Program-made: the position numbers and the translations under genes | Notes under the pieces: generated by a model | What the model saw: only the letters and a program-made list of their open reading frames with translations | Told to the model about the DNA's origin: nothing | Database searches by the model: none | In this document: piece after piece, positions 14,330-20,360 of the stretch | Layout: each line of letters opens with the position of its first letter | How positions within the stretch are numbered: the stretch's first letter is position 1 | NCBI GenBank assembly: GCA_947176675.1 | Contig: CAMWRN010000007.1 | Location: forward strand, 1 to 23,939 | Direction of reading: 5' to 3' | DNA length: 23,939 bases | Source: an uncultured Clostridia bacterium | Lineage (GTDB): Bacteria > Bacillota > Clostridia > Oscillospirales > Ruminococcaceae

Positions 14330-14384
14330 TTTTGTGTGTAACGGTAACGTGGTGCTTGGTCGTGCAGCGTTGCCGTTATTTTTT
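14311..14384 (+). ncRNA. predicted small RNA 2
   Basis: The transcript would start near 14311 and end in TAACGGTAACG (14339-14349) / CGTTGCCGTTA (14368-14378) plus six T, about 74 nt, with no ORF. The loop contains GGTGCTTGGTCGTGC, resembling GCTTTGGTTGGC of RNA 1 and GCTTTGGTCGGC of the third locus. The 5' part has ATCC-TTTGT-GGAT, a small hairpin. The terminator overlaps the stop codon of the ribbon-helix-helix gene, which is transcribed toward it. Confidence 0.6.
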
Positions 14385-14549
14385 ATCCATTTCTTTCTTA
14401 ACCATTGCAATCCCTTTGTGTATAACCTCTGCTTTGCTGATTTTAAGCCTTTCCGAACATTCATCTAGTGTTTTATAGGTTTCTTCCGATAGGCGTATCT
14501 CAAAGCGTTTATCACGTTTGTCTTGCGTTGGTCTGCCTTTTGGGGACAT
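14376..14549 (-). CDS. ribbon-helix-helix repressor, 57 aa
   Basis: Starts MSPKGRPTQDKRDKRFEIRL and continues SEETYKTLDECSERLKISKA. The strand KRFEIRL and two helices fit a CopG/Arc-type ribbon-helix-helix DNA-binding protein. ATG 14549 has GGAGGTGA at ideal distance. The promoter upstream carries a perfect inverted repeat around its -10, so autorepression is likely. No partner toxin is directly attached, although hicAB is transcribed divergently 260 bases away. Short genes of this kind are easily missed by length cut-offs. Confidence 0.82.
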   Translation of the reverse strand: MSPKGRPTQDKRDKRFEIRLSEETYKTLDECSERLKISKAEVIHKGIAMVKKEMDKK

Positions 14550-14566
14550 TGGTTCACCTCCTATTT

Positions 14567-14609
14567 ATGTCCGTACCTTTATAATATCATATGTACGGAC
14601 ATTTGTCAA
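14567..14609 (-). promoter_or_regulatory. promoter and operator of the ribbon-helix-helix gene
   Basis: On the minus strand TTGACA (14604-14609), 17 bases, TATTAT (14581-14586). ATGTCCGTAC (14567-14576) and GTACGGACAT (14593-14602) form a perfect 10-bp inverted repeat enclosing the -10, a strong candidate operator for the encoded repressor. Confidence 0.8.
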
Positions 14610-14674
14610 GAGTTTTTTGAAAATTTTTTCTTGACAGTTCAGAGTATAACAACAGGAAAACAACCAATAGAACC

Positions 14675-14711
14675 AAAGAGCAGGTATGTCAGCGGATTAC
14701 CTGCTCTTTTT
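14675..14711 (+). terminator. terminator built from GAGCAGGT repeats
   Basis: AAAGAGCAGGT (14675-14685) and ACCTGCTCTTT (14699-14709) form a perfect 11-bp stem with a 13-base loop and a T run. It insulates hicAB from upstream transcription. What it terminates is unclear; no convincing promoter or gene lies directly before it on this strand. Confidence 0.75.
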
Positions 14712-14719
14712 GTATAATA

Positions 14720-14786
14720 CGTACAAAAGGCGTATATAATATTATACATTCCCGCTCTTGACATATGCGTATAAAAGGCGTATAAT
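14720..14786 (+). promoter_or_regulatory. hicAB promoter with repeated operator
   Basis: TTGACA (14758-14763), 17 bases, TATAAT (14781-14786): perfect consensus. CGTACAAAAGGCGTATA (14720-14736) and CGTATAAAAGGCGTATA (14768-14784) are direct repeats 48 bases apart with one mismatch. The second overlaps the -10. HicB antitoxins repress their own promoter, so these are likely HicB sites. Confidence 0.75.
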
Positions 14787-14810
14787 AGTATATAGATAGA
14801 AGGGGAAAGC

Positions 14811-14984
14811 TTGAAAAGACGTGACCTCATAAAGCTGCTTGAAAAGAACGGTTGGAAATTTTACAGAAACGGCGGAAATCACGACGTTTTTATAAAGGAA
14901 AATAAAGCGGAAATGATACCAAGACATACAGAAATAGCCGAAAACCTTGCAAAAGCAATAATTAAGCGCAACAAAATCCAATAA
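14811..14984 (+). CDS. hicA: HicA toxin (mRNA interferase)
   Basis: A 57-aa protein starting at TTG 14811 after AAGGGGAAAGC: MKRRDLIKLLEKNGWKF, then RNGGNHDVFIKE with the catalytic His24, and PRHTEIAENLAKAIIKR at the end. This is the double-stranded-RNA-binding-like fold of HicA, which cleaves mRNA and is neutralised by HicB. It is complete and of normal size. hicB follows 43 bases later with its own ribosome-binding site, in the usual toxin-first order. Confidence 0.93.
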   Translation: MKRRDLIKLLEKNGWKFYRNGGNHDVFIKENKAEMIPRHTEIAENLAKAIIKRNKIQ

Positions 14985-15027
14985 TAACATAGGAGAATTT
15001 CACCTCACAGATAGGAGCGATTATATT

Positions 15028-15423
15028 ATGAAAACTTGTTACCCTGTAATACTAACAAAATGCGAGGACGGGAGCGGCTACCTTGTAACCATTCCCGACT
15101 TTGATAATAACACATTCGGGGCTACTATCCCCGAAGCTATGGACATGGCAAGAGACGCTATTAACCTTTTAGGTGTGACTTACGAAGATAAAAAGTGGGA
15201 TATGCCCACCCCTTCAGACCTCACTGCTGTGACCTGCGGAGATAATGACATGAAAATTTTAGTGGACGTTGACTTTGCCGCATACCGCCGAATGCTTGAC
15301 AATAGAAGCGTTAAGAAAAACTGTACCATTCCCTCATGGCTTAACGAAATGGCAGAACAGGCAAATATAAACTTTTCTGCGGTTCTCCAGGAGGCTTTAA
15401 AACAACGGCTGCAAATTAATTGA
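15028..15423 (+). CDS. hicB: HicB antitoxin
   Basis: A 131-aa protein with the HicB RNase H-like partial fold at the N-terminus (YPVILTKCEDGSGYLVTIPD; ATIPEAMDMARDAINLLG) and a C-terminal ribbon-helix-helix-like segment (KNCTIPSWLNEMAEQANINF then SAVLQEALKQRL), which is the DNA-binding part. It binds and inhibits HicA and represses the operon. ATG 15028 follows GGAGCG. It is intact, so this TA pair is probably functional and may stabilise the region. Confidence 0.93.
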   Translation: MKTCYPVILTKCEDGSGYLVTIPDFDNNTFGATIPEAMDMARDAINLLGVTYEDKKWDMPTPSDLTAVTCGDNDMKILVDVDFAAYRRMLDNRSVKKNCTIPSWLNEMAEQANINFSAVLQEALKQRLQIN

Positions 15424-15441
15424 CGAAGCGTAGGTGTTAAA

Positions 15442-15685
15442 ATGCTTGAACCTAAAGTATTAAACGTCACTCCCTTAGAGGATTACCGCCTTTTCGTTGA
15501 GTGGGAGACGGGAGAAAAACGGATTTTTGATGTAAAGCCATATATTATGGGTTCTTGGTTCGGTCAGCTCCACGACGTTCAGAACTGTACACCCTCGAGG
15601 CTCAACAGTTGAATGGGAAGACGGTCAGGACATTGCGCCGCATGAGCTTTATGAGCTTTCCGAAGCGGTTACAGCTGATATGTAA
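15442..15685 (+). pseudogene. DUF2442-family gene with a frameshift
   Basis: Begins MLEPKVLNVTPLEDYRLFVE and WETGEKRIFDVKPYI, the DUF2442 signature, then stops at TGA 15610-15612. The continuation is in the +1 frame: STVEWEDGQDIAPHELYEL up to TAA 15683-15685. One net extra base near CCCTCGAGGCTC separates the two parts. DUF2442 proteins are small, often coupled to DUF4160 partners or TA-like modules; function uncertain. It follows hicB by 18 bases and ends at the terminator 15709-15737. Confidence 0.82.
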
Positions 15686-15708
15686 TTTTACCCTTTACGG
15701 GTCAAAAG

Positions 15709-15737
15709 AACGGGAGCGGTTCACCTGCTCCCGTTTT
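15709..15737 (+). terminator. terminator of the hicAB-DUF2442 operon
   Basis: AACGGGAGC (15709-15717) pairs with GCTCCCGTT (15727-15735), followed by TTTT. The right arm includes the reverse GAGCAGGT octamer, as in the terminator after the Abi gene. Confidence 0.8.
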
Positions 15738-15769
15738 ATCTTTGTAAAAACACAATTTCATTTGTATGC

Positions 15770-15820
15770 TTAACTTTGTGCAGTTTGCCACTATTATTTT
15801 TGTGTAAAATCGTGTATAAT
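15770..15820 (+). promoter_or_regulatory. promoter region of the orphan Abi-type RNA
   Basis: TTAACTTTGTGCAGTTTG (from about 15773) and TAAAATCGTGTATAAT (-10 at 15815-15820) match the region before the Abi RNA at 7182-7234, with the same spacing to the RNA. Confidence 0.5.
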
Positions 15821-15826
15821 AAATAA

Positions 15827-15880
15827 TAACAGAACCCGACACGCCTCTAAACTATGCGTACCACGTCGGGTCGTTTAATT
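15827..15880 (+). ncRNA. orphan Abi-type RNA, no toxin gene downstream
   Basis: ACCCGAC (15834-15840) pairs perfectly with GTCGGGT (15865-15871); inside, ACGC (15841-15844) pairs with GCGT (15856-15859). A T-rich tail follows. The layout and the internal CCTCT match the RNA at 7241-7303, with compensating changes in the stem. Downstream there is no Abi ORF: a GAGCAGGT octamer and structured repeat R copy 2 follow directly. Confidence 0.55.
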
Positions 15881-15886
15881 TACTGG

Positions 15887-16274
15887 GAGCAGGTATGACC
15901 TCATTTCTCTTTAAAAATGCAATACCCTCTAAGAGCGACTACAAAGCCGTTTTTAGAGGGCTTATATTTTATACGGTTAACTTTTCATTAAAAAATAGCT
16001 TCCATTGATTGTAGGGCATTCTGATAGCCTTACATTGTAAATAACTATCCAAAATAGAAAGTAGACCTACTTTTCTACGCTTGCGATCTCCCAAGCGGTC
16101 ATTTTTTGCAACCCATTGAAAACGGCGTTGTAACAGGCTGAATAAACCGCACCGTTTGGAACGTCCCTGCACAACAGGAAACAGCTTGCACGACACGGAA
16201 CAGGTCACGCAGAACAGAAAGCCCCTGCAGGATAAGAATGTGCTTGAAGGGCACGGAGCAGGTCATATAGATAC
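15887..16274. repeat. noncoding repeated block, copy 2 (with repeat R)
   Basis: It contains the hairpin CCCTCTAA (15925-15932) / TTAGAGGG (15953-15960), the second copy of repeat R, followed by sequence related to 8296-8467 but with about 130 extra bases (roughly 16100-16250). In the extra part ACCTGTTCCGTG and ACCTGCTCCGTG occur on the minus strand about 60 bases apart. No conserved ORF was found. Confidence 0.5.
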
Positions 16275-16326
16275 ACTTTCCCCCGAAAGTTCTAACACAC
16301 TATGACTATTTCCGCTGTAAATAGTC
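16275..16326 (-). other. MobV-like oriT candidate, copy 2
   Basis: On the minus strand hairpin GACTATTT / AAATAGTC (16304-16326), then TAGTGTGTTA (16293-16302), then ACTTTC / GAAAGT. It differs from copy 1 by one base in the first loop. No relaxase gene is visible. Confidence 0.55.
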
Positions 16327-16676
16327 TGTATGGCAGGCTTTCCTCTGCTCCCCTTTGACGACCTCAATCATTTGGTTTAAAAGTAGCTATCTTCAATTTT
16401 GCAAACTGCTGTTCCAGTGCTATTTCTCTGAAACGATAATCCTAAATGTCTTGTTTGGTTTATCATCTTATCCACCCTCTTTCCCTTATCTCCATTATAT
16501 CATGGATTTTGGGAATGTAGTTCGTTTGAAGAAATTTTTATGATAAAAAACCCGCTTGCCTATATGGCAAACGGGATAAGAGAAATTAACAATAACAAAA
16601 TAAGGATTGCCTCGTTTGAGACAATCCCATTTGAAATGCTTAAAATACACAAACCCTCATTAAATTAAGAAACAGA
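16327..16676. other. gene-free stretch with a minus-strand terminator
   Basis: No convincing gene. A 29-codon minus-strand ORF (starts MINQTRHLGLSF) has a GAGGGTGG site and a TATAAT upstream, but no recognisable family. CCCGCTTGCC (16551-16560) and GGCAAACGGG (16566-16575) form a hairpin followed, on the minus strand, by six T: a terminator for leftward transcripts. GGATTG / CAATCC (about 16604-16627) and GAAACAGATT (16669-16678) / AATCTGTTTC (16697-16706) form two further hairpins. Confidence 0.45.
16545..16575 (-). terminator. leftward terminator
   Basis: On the minus strand CCCGTTTGCC, loop of five, GGCAAGCGGG, then TTTTTT (16545-16550). One mismatch in the stem. It would end leftward transcription coming from the remnant genes at 16.7-17.2 kb. 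Confidence 0.78.
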
Positions 16677-16876
16677 TTATTTATTAGAAGTTTCTAAATC
16701 TGTTTCCTCCAATATTTTTGTTTCGCCGTTATCTGAAAAAACTGTTTCATTATAAATTTCAATTTCGGAGTTGTCATCTAATACGGTTTCATTTTTGAGG
16801 CGGCGTTATAACTGCCTAACTGAACGTAGTCCGCGATAATTTTCTTTTTCTGCCTGTCCGTAAGTCTCGCCGCCAA
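16677..16876 (-). pseudogene. terminase-small-like / helix-turn-helix remnant
   Basis: From TTG 16876, preceded by GGGAGGTGG, the frame reads MAARLTDRQKKKIIADYVQL then GSYNAASKM and meets TAG. This is the start of a phage terminase small subunit or a similar helix-turn-helix protein. Shifting one base at the A-run gives a continuation NETVLDDNSEIEIYNETVF to TAA 16677-16679, resembling an acidic C-terminal tail. Most of the middle of such a protein is missing, so an internal deletion plus frame change is likely. Confidence 0.55.
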
Positions 16877-16985
16877 TTATACCACCTCCCTGTTCCGATT
16901 TTTTCAAATGGCTTAATAATTCTCATTTCCGCTTGATTTAAAATACGCGAATTTCTCCGTACCGTGCAAAAAATCCAAACGTCTT

Positions 16986-17040
16986 TGTGTGTGGCTCTTA
17001 CATTTCGCTTTGGTCGGCGGGATATGTAAGAGCTTTTCTT
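16986..17040 (+). ncRNA. small RNA 3 relic
   Basis: GCTCTTACAT (16994-17003) pairs perfectly with ATGTAAGAGC (17024-17033), followed by TTTTCTT; the loop holds GCTTTGGTCGGC. It matches the 3' half of RNA 1 (6286-6330), and the HIRAN fragment follows at the same distance. No TTGACA/TATAAT pair lies upstream, so it may be untranscribed. Confidence 0.45.
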
Positions 17041-17194
17041 ATACGGCAATAGCCAGAGCTGCACCATAACTTACACAGGGGTTAAATCCTCCCGTAACTC
17101 TGAACGCTTTGGTGTGCGGCTCGGTGTCCTTATCCATAAGCAGCGCGAGAACGCTCGCTACGGCTTTCGGGAGATACCCGATAAAGAATGTTCT
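17039..17194 (-). pseudogene. HIRAN protein, 3' fragment
   Basis: Reads FFIGYLPKAVASVLALLMDK then AFRVTGGFNPCVSYGAALAI, the last 50 residues of the HIRAN protein at 6329-6751, with several substitutions. Upstream it joins a block related to 8334-8360 (SVRLSERPTIDDRT in the same frame), so the N-terminal half was replaced by repeat sequence. Confidence 0.8.
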
Positions 17195-17328
17195 ATCGTC
17201 GATTGTGGGACGTTCTGATAGCCTTACAGAGTGAATAGTCATTCAAAATGAAAAGCAGACATACTTTAGGACGATAGCGATGCAGAAGTTTCCCCAGATA
17301 TTGTTAAACAGACAAACACAGCGGATTA
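17195..17328. other. junction between the element region and the chromosome
   Basis: GTTCTGATAGCCTTACA (from about 17212) is a third, partial copy of the block at 8355 and 16018. After about 17270 no element-specific sequence or octamer is found. No gene is visible. Confidence 0.4.
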
Positions 17329-17369
17329 CAAAAGCCGCAGTACCGATCATACAGGTACTGCGGCTTTTG
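17329..17369. terminator. bidirectional terminator after the kinase gene
   Basis: CAAAAGCCGCAGTACC (17329-17344) and GGTACTGCGGCTTTTG (17354-17369) are a perfect 16-bp stem with a 9-base loop. The A and T runs in the stem ends let it work on both strands. It lies 9 bases beyond the kinase stop. Confidence 0.9.
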
Positions 17370-17377
17370 ATATATCT

Positions 17378-19273
17378 TCATGTCAGCGGGAACTCCACGT
17401 CCAGCACAAAATATCCGTTTTCGGTAAGGTGGGTCATGGAACCGCCCTTTCTCTGCACCGCCCTTTGTATATTTAAAAGCCCGTAGCCGTGCTCTTTTCC
17501 CGCCTTTTCGGTAACGGGCAGACCCGCCTTTTCCCTGACGACCCCGTTAAAGCTGTTGCTTACCCGAAGCAGGAAACGGTTCTGCTTGACAGCCGCCTGC
17601 ACCTTTATTTTCCGCTCCTTTTCGGGGAGCTTCAGGCACGCCTCGACGGCGTTCTCCAAGGCGTTGTTGAGGATAAGGCAAAGCTCCGTTGCAGGCAGCT
17701 TTTGACCGTCAACGCCCACATGACATACAAAGGAAATATCGTTTTCCTCACACCTTGCGCTGTATTCCGTCAGCACCGCATTCATGTATGGGTCGGCGCA
17801 AAGCGGCTCTGACTTCCTCTCTCCGTGGAGCTTCACAACCTCCGCAAGATAGCTTGCCGCCTCTTCGGATTTGTTGTCGCCCAGCAGCAGCGACAGCGTG
17901 GAAAGATGTCCGTATATGTCGTGCTTCAGGGAACGTATCTCTTTCTCACTTGTCAGCTTCGCCTCATAAAACTGCTTCTGCACCGCAAGGTCGCGGTCAA
18001 GCTGTTCGAGACGTTCATTCTGTACAGCTAAATCTGTCTGTATGCGGGCGGTGCGTATCATAAGCGAATAAAAGCTGACAATCGCGGAGAGCACAAACAG
18101 TGCCATACCTAAAAAGTTTATAATATCAGAGTAATAGCCGTTAAACGCTTCGCTCAGAACGTATCGGATATTGCCCGCATGATAGCCCTCCCCCGCAAGG
18201 GAACCGAAATACAGCGCCACAATGCTTATCAGGACAGCCGCAAATCCGACGAGAAAAATACGCAGGTCAATGTTCCTGCTTTTCCATTCCAACATTGCAA
18301 AAACAATAAGAGCCGAAATTGAAATATATACCAGAATATTCTTGATAGCCCCTAAAACAGGGGGCGTATCGAACATCATGGCAGTCTGAAAAGCGGCGGC
18401 AGCGACAGTCGTCACTCCCAAAATTATGCCGTACAGTACTCGGTACCGCTTTTTCTCAAGCTTCAAAAGAAAATATATCAGCGGCAGCGCGGCGGCGATC
18501 AGCGGTACATAAACTTCAAACGGCGTATCCATAGCCGTGGGGACGGGGGAGTATATCTCATACTGTCTGAGATACGACAGGGACTGTGTCATAGCGGCGG
18601 CTATTACAATAAGCGTTGAAAAATTGCGTATGCCGCAGAAAACGCCGTACAGCCACATTCCAAACAGTATCACGGCTATAACCGCAAAGCTTACCGCGGG
18701 GAAAAACATACTGCTTGCATCCGCGCAGTGGATATACCAGCCCATTGTCAGGGAGGACATTATTACCATTGGCATTGATTGGAAATTATAATGCTCCGTG
18801 GCAACGGTGAGCCGCCTGCCTGCGTAGTTTTCGGGCAAGGTGACGTAGGAGTTCTCGCCTCTCATATCAAAGCTGCTAAATTCATCCGGAAACACGGTGT
18901 CGTCAAGCTTGGGCTTTACCTCGGGACAGTTTGTATAAATAAGCTCCCCATCGAGAAATACCGCCGCGGGACGGTTATTGGATATATTTAAAAGGGTATA
19001 TTTGCTGTCCCGCATTTCCTGCGTAAGGGTTCGGGAGATATAATACGTTCTTTTAAGGTCGATCTCCAAAAGCTCCTCTGGGGTAAGAAAGACCCGCTGC
19101 CCGTCCTCAATTACATAAATTTCCCAGCCGTTCGGGTCGCTGATAATGGGAGTAAGATACAGCTTTTTCAGATCCGTGTGGGAGTAGCTGCCGAAAAGCG
19201 CAAAAACAGCCGCCGCCGCTGCAATGAACAGCAGAATAAGCGTCCACTTCAAATACGGTGCAATTTTTTCCAT
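17378..19273 (-). CDS. GHKL (AgrC/LytS-like) sensor histidine kinase
   Basis: A 631-aa membrane kinase. TM1 is at residues about 8-28, followed by a 155-residue extracytoplasmic domain, then about seven TM segments (189-408), a coiled coil (410-445) and the kinase. The H-box is SLKHDIYGHLSTL with H451, the N-box LILNNALENAVEAC (N536/N537/N541) and the G-box HGYGLLNIQRAV (595-606). A large exported domain plus 7TM-like sensor suggests a soluble or cell-wall ligand rather than the short AgrC peptide sensor. ATG 19273 follows AAAGGAG. It is the second gene of an operon, 42 bases after the response regulator, and presumably phosphorylates it. Confidence 0.92.
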   Translation of the reverse strand: MEKIAPYLKWTLILLFIAAAAAVFALFGSYSHTDLKKLYLTPIISDPNGWEIYVIEDGQRVFLTPEELLEIDLKRTYYISRTLTQEMRDSKYTLLNISNNRPAAVFLDGELIYTNCPEVKPKLDDTVFPDEFSSFDMRGENSYVTLPENYAGRRLTVATEHYNFQSMPMVIMSSLTMGWYIHCADASSMFFPAVSFAVIAVILFGMWLYGVFCGIRNFSTLIVIAAAMTQSLSYLRQYEIYSPVPTAMDTPFEVYVPLIAAALPLIYFLLKLEKKRYRVLYGIILGVTTVAAAAFQTAMMFDTPPVLGAIKNILVYISISALIVFAMLEWKSRNIDLRIFLVGFAAVLISIVALYFGSLAGEGYHAGNIRYVLSEAFNGYYSDIINFLGMALFVLSAIVSFYSLMIRTARIQTDLAVQNERLEQLDRDLAVQKQFYEAKLTSEKEIRSLKHDIYGHLSTLSLLLGDNKSEEAASYLAEVVKLHGERKSEPLCADPYMNAVLTEYSARCEENDISFVCHVGVDGQKLPATELCLILNNALENAVEACLKLPEKERKIKVQAAVKQNRFLLRVSNSFNGVVREKAGLPVTEKAGKEHGYGLLNIQRAVQRKGGSMTHLTENGYFVLDVEFPLT

Positions 19274-19315
19274 GAGTATCTTCTCCTTTTCTTGGGGGAA
19301 CGGGACGGGTGCGTA

Positions 19316-20050
19316 TCAGTTATCCTGAAATATTCCGAACAAACGCTTGCGGTAGCTTTCCTTGACCGCCGAGGCATATGTACGCGAGATGGGTACATAT
19401 GAATTATTTTCCATCTTAAAGCCCTCGGAGGTCATCTCGCGGACGAAAGCAAGGTTCACGATAAAGCTTTTGTGACAGCGAACGAACAGCTCCGACTTTA
19501 TCTGTGAGGCAAGCTCGTCCAGCTTGCCGTAGGAGGTGTACTCCGAACCGTCCCGCATATGATATTTCAGAGAGTGGTTCATGCTTGAAATATGGGTTAT
19601 GTCCGAATATTTCAGGGTACTGCTTTTGCCGCGGCAGGTTATCTTCAAAAATTCGTTCCTGCCGCGGTCGACGGCTTTTACAGCCCTTTCAAGTACGTCC
19701 GCAAAGCTGTCCTTGTCCATAGGCTTTACCAGATAGTGGAAAGCGTAAACATCAAACGCCTCGCGGTAGAAGTCCTCGCTGGAGGAAACAAATATCAGCA
19801 GGGCGTTTTCGTTTTCCGCCCGTATGCGGCGGGCTGCTTCAACGCCGTTCATGCCGCCTAAATAAATATCAAGAAAAAATATATCGAAATGCTTGTGTCC
19901 CGTTTCAACGTCCCAGATAAGTTCCTCCGCGTTTTGGTATTCGCTGATACCGAAAGCCCGCGGGAGCTTTATTTCCTTCAAAGCCTCGCGCAGACGTGAC
20001 AGATCCTCGTTATTGTCCTCACATACAGCGATATTTACCGTAATTATCAC
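19316..20050 (-). CDS. LytTR response regulator (AgrA/ComE type)
   Basis: A 244-aa protein, using GTG 20050 as start. The receiver domain (about 5-125) has E11/D12, phosphoacceptor D61 (FFLDIYLGG) and K109 (YLVKPMD). The LytTR domain (about 137-235) contains KYSDITHISSMNHSLKYHM and LFVRCHKSFIVNLAFV. LytTR regulators bind pairs of 9-base direct repeats about 12 bases apart. Exactly such pairs lie at 20141-20170 and 20361-20390. The start is uncertain: AAAGG touches the GTG, and an ATG at about 20092 would begin at the predicted transcription start. The first gene of the kinase operon. Confidence 0.92.
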   Translation of the reverse strand: MIITVNIAVCEDNNEDLSRLREALKEIKLPRAFGISEYQNAEELIWDVETGHKHFDIFFLDIYLGGMNGVEAARRIRAENENALLIFVSSSEDFYREAFDVYAFHYLVKPMDKDSFADVLERAVKAVDRGRNEFLKITCRGKSSTLKYSDITHISSMNHSLKYHMRDGSEYTSYGKLDELASQIKSELFVRCHKSFIVNLAFVREMTSEGFKMENNSYVPISRTYASAVKESYRKRLFGIFQDN

Positions 20051-20096
20051 CCTTTCGGTCAAGTGATTTTTAAAATACGCATAATTACACATTTTA

Positions 20097-20125
20097 ATTA
20101 TAGCAGAACGGCAGATATTATTCAA
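20097..20125 (-). promoter_or_regulatory. promoter of the regulator-kinase operon
   Basis: On the minus strand TTGAAT (20120-20125), 17 bases, TATAAT (20097-20102). The direct-repeat site at 20141-20170 lies just upstream of this -35, so the regulator could also control its own operon. Confidence 0.65.
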
Positions 20126-20140
20126 GTGCGGTGGAATGTC

Positions 20141-20205
20141 ATTTTCGCCGCGAAACCTGTCGTTTTCGTCAGTTGTGTTCTGTTCGACAAATCTTGTGCT
20201 ATAAT
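20141..20205 (+). promoter_or_regulatory. LytTR site 1 and promoter of a predicted small RNA
   Basis: ATTTTCGCC (20141-20149) and GTTTTCGTC (20162-20170) are 9-base direct repeats separated by 12 bases, the classic LytTR layout. TATAAT follows at 20200-20205, 29 bases after the second repeat. No consensus -35 is present, consistent with activation. Confidence 0.72.
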
Positions 20206-20211
20206 TAGTAC

Positions 20212-20336
20212 TTCAAAGCGAATCCCGCTTTTATATAGGGAACGCTGCAAATAATTCAAGCCATTTCCTTATTAACCTTCCAATTTTTATGCCGCCGCAA
20301 TTGACTTTAAACGGACAATTGCGGCGGCAGTTTTTT
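20212..20336 (+). ncRNA. predicted LytTR-controlled small RNA
   Basis: The transcript from the promoter at 20200-20205 would run about 125 nt to a terminator: GCCGCCGCAATTG (20291-20303) / CAATTGCGGCGGC (20316-20328), then a T run (20331-20336). Near its start AGCG-AA-TCCC and GGGA-A-CGCT form a hairpin. No ORF with a ribosome-binding site is present. RNA status is inferred from promoter, terminator and lack of coding. Confidence 0.6.
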
Positions 20337-20360
20337 CAAATATAAATGCCGTCATATGTT

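Noticed and set aside
14631..14650. TTGACA followed by TATAAC as a promoter
   Set aside because: The spacing is only 8 bases, so the two boxes cannot form one sigma-A promoter.
15969..16208. Minus-strand ORF of 79 residues in the second repeat block
   Set aside because: It has no counterpart in the first copy, an odd basic composition and no start signal.
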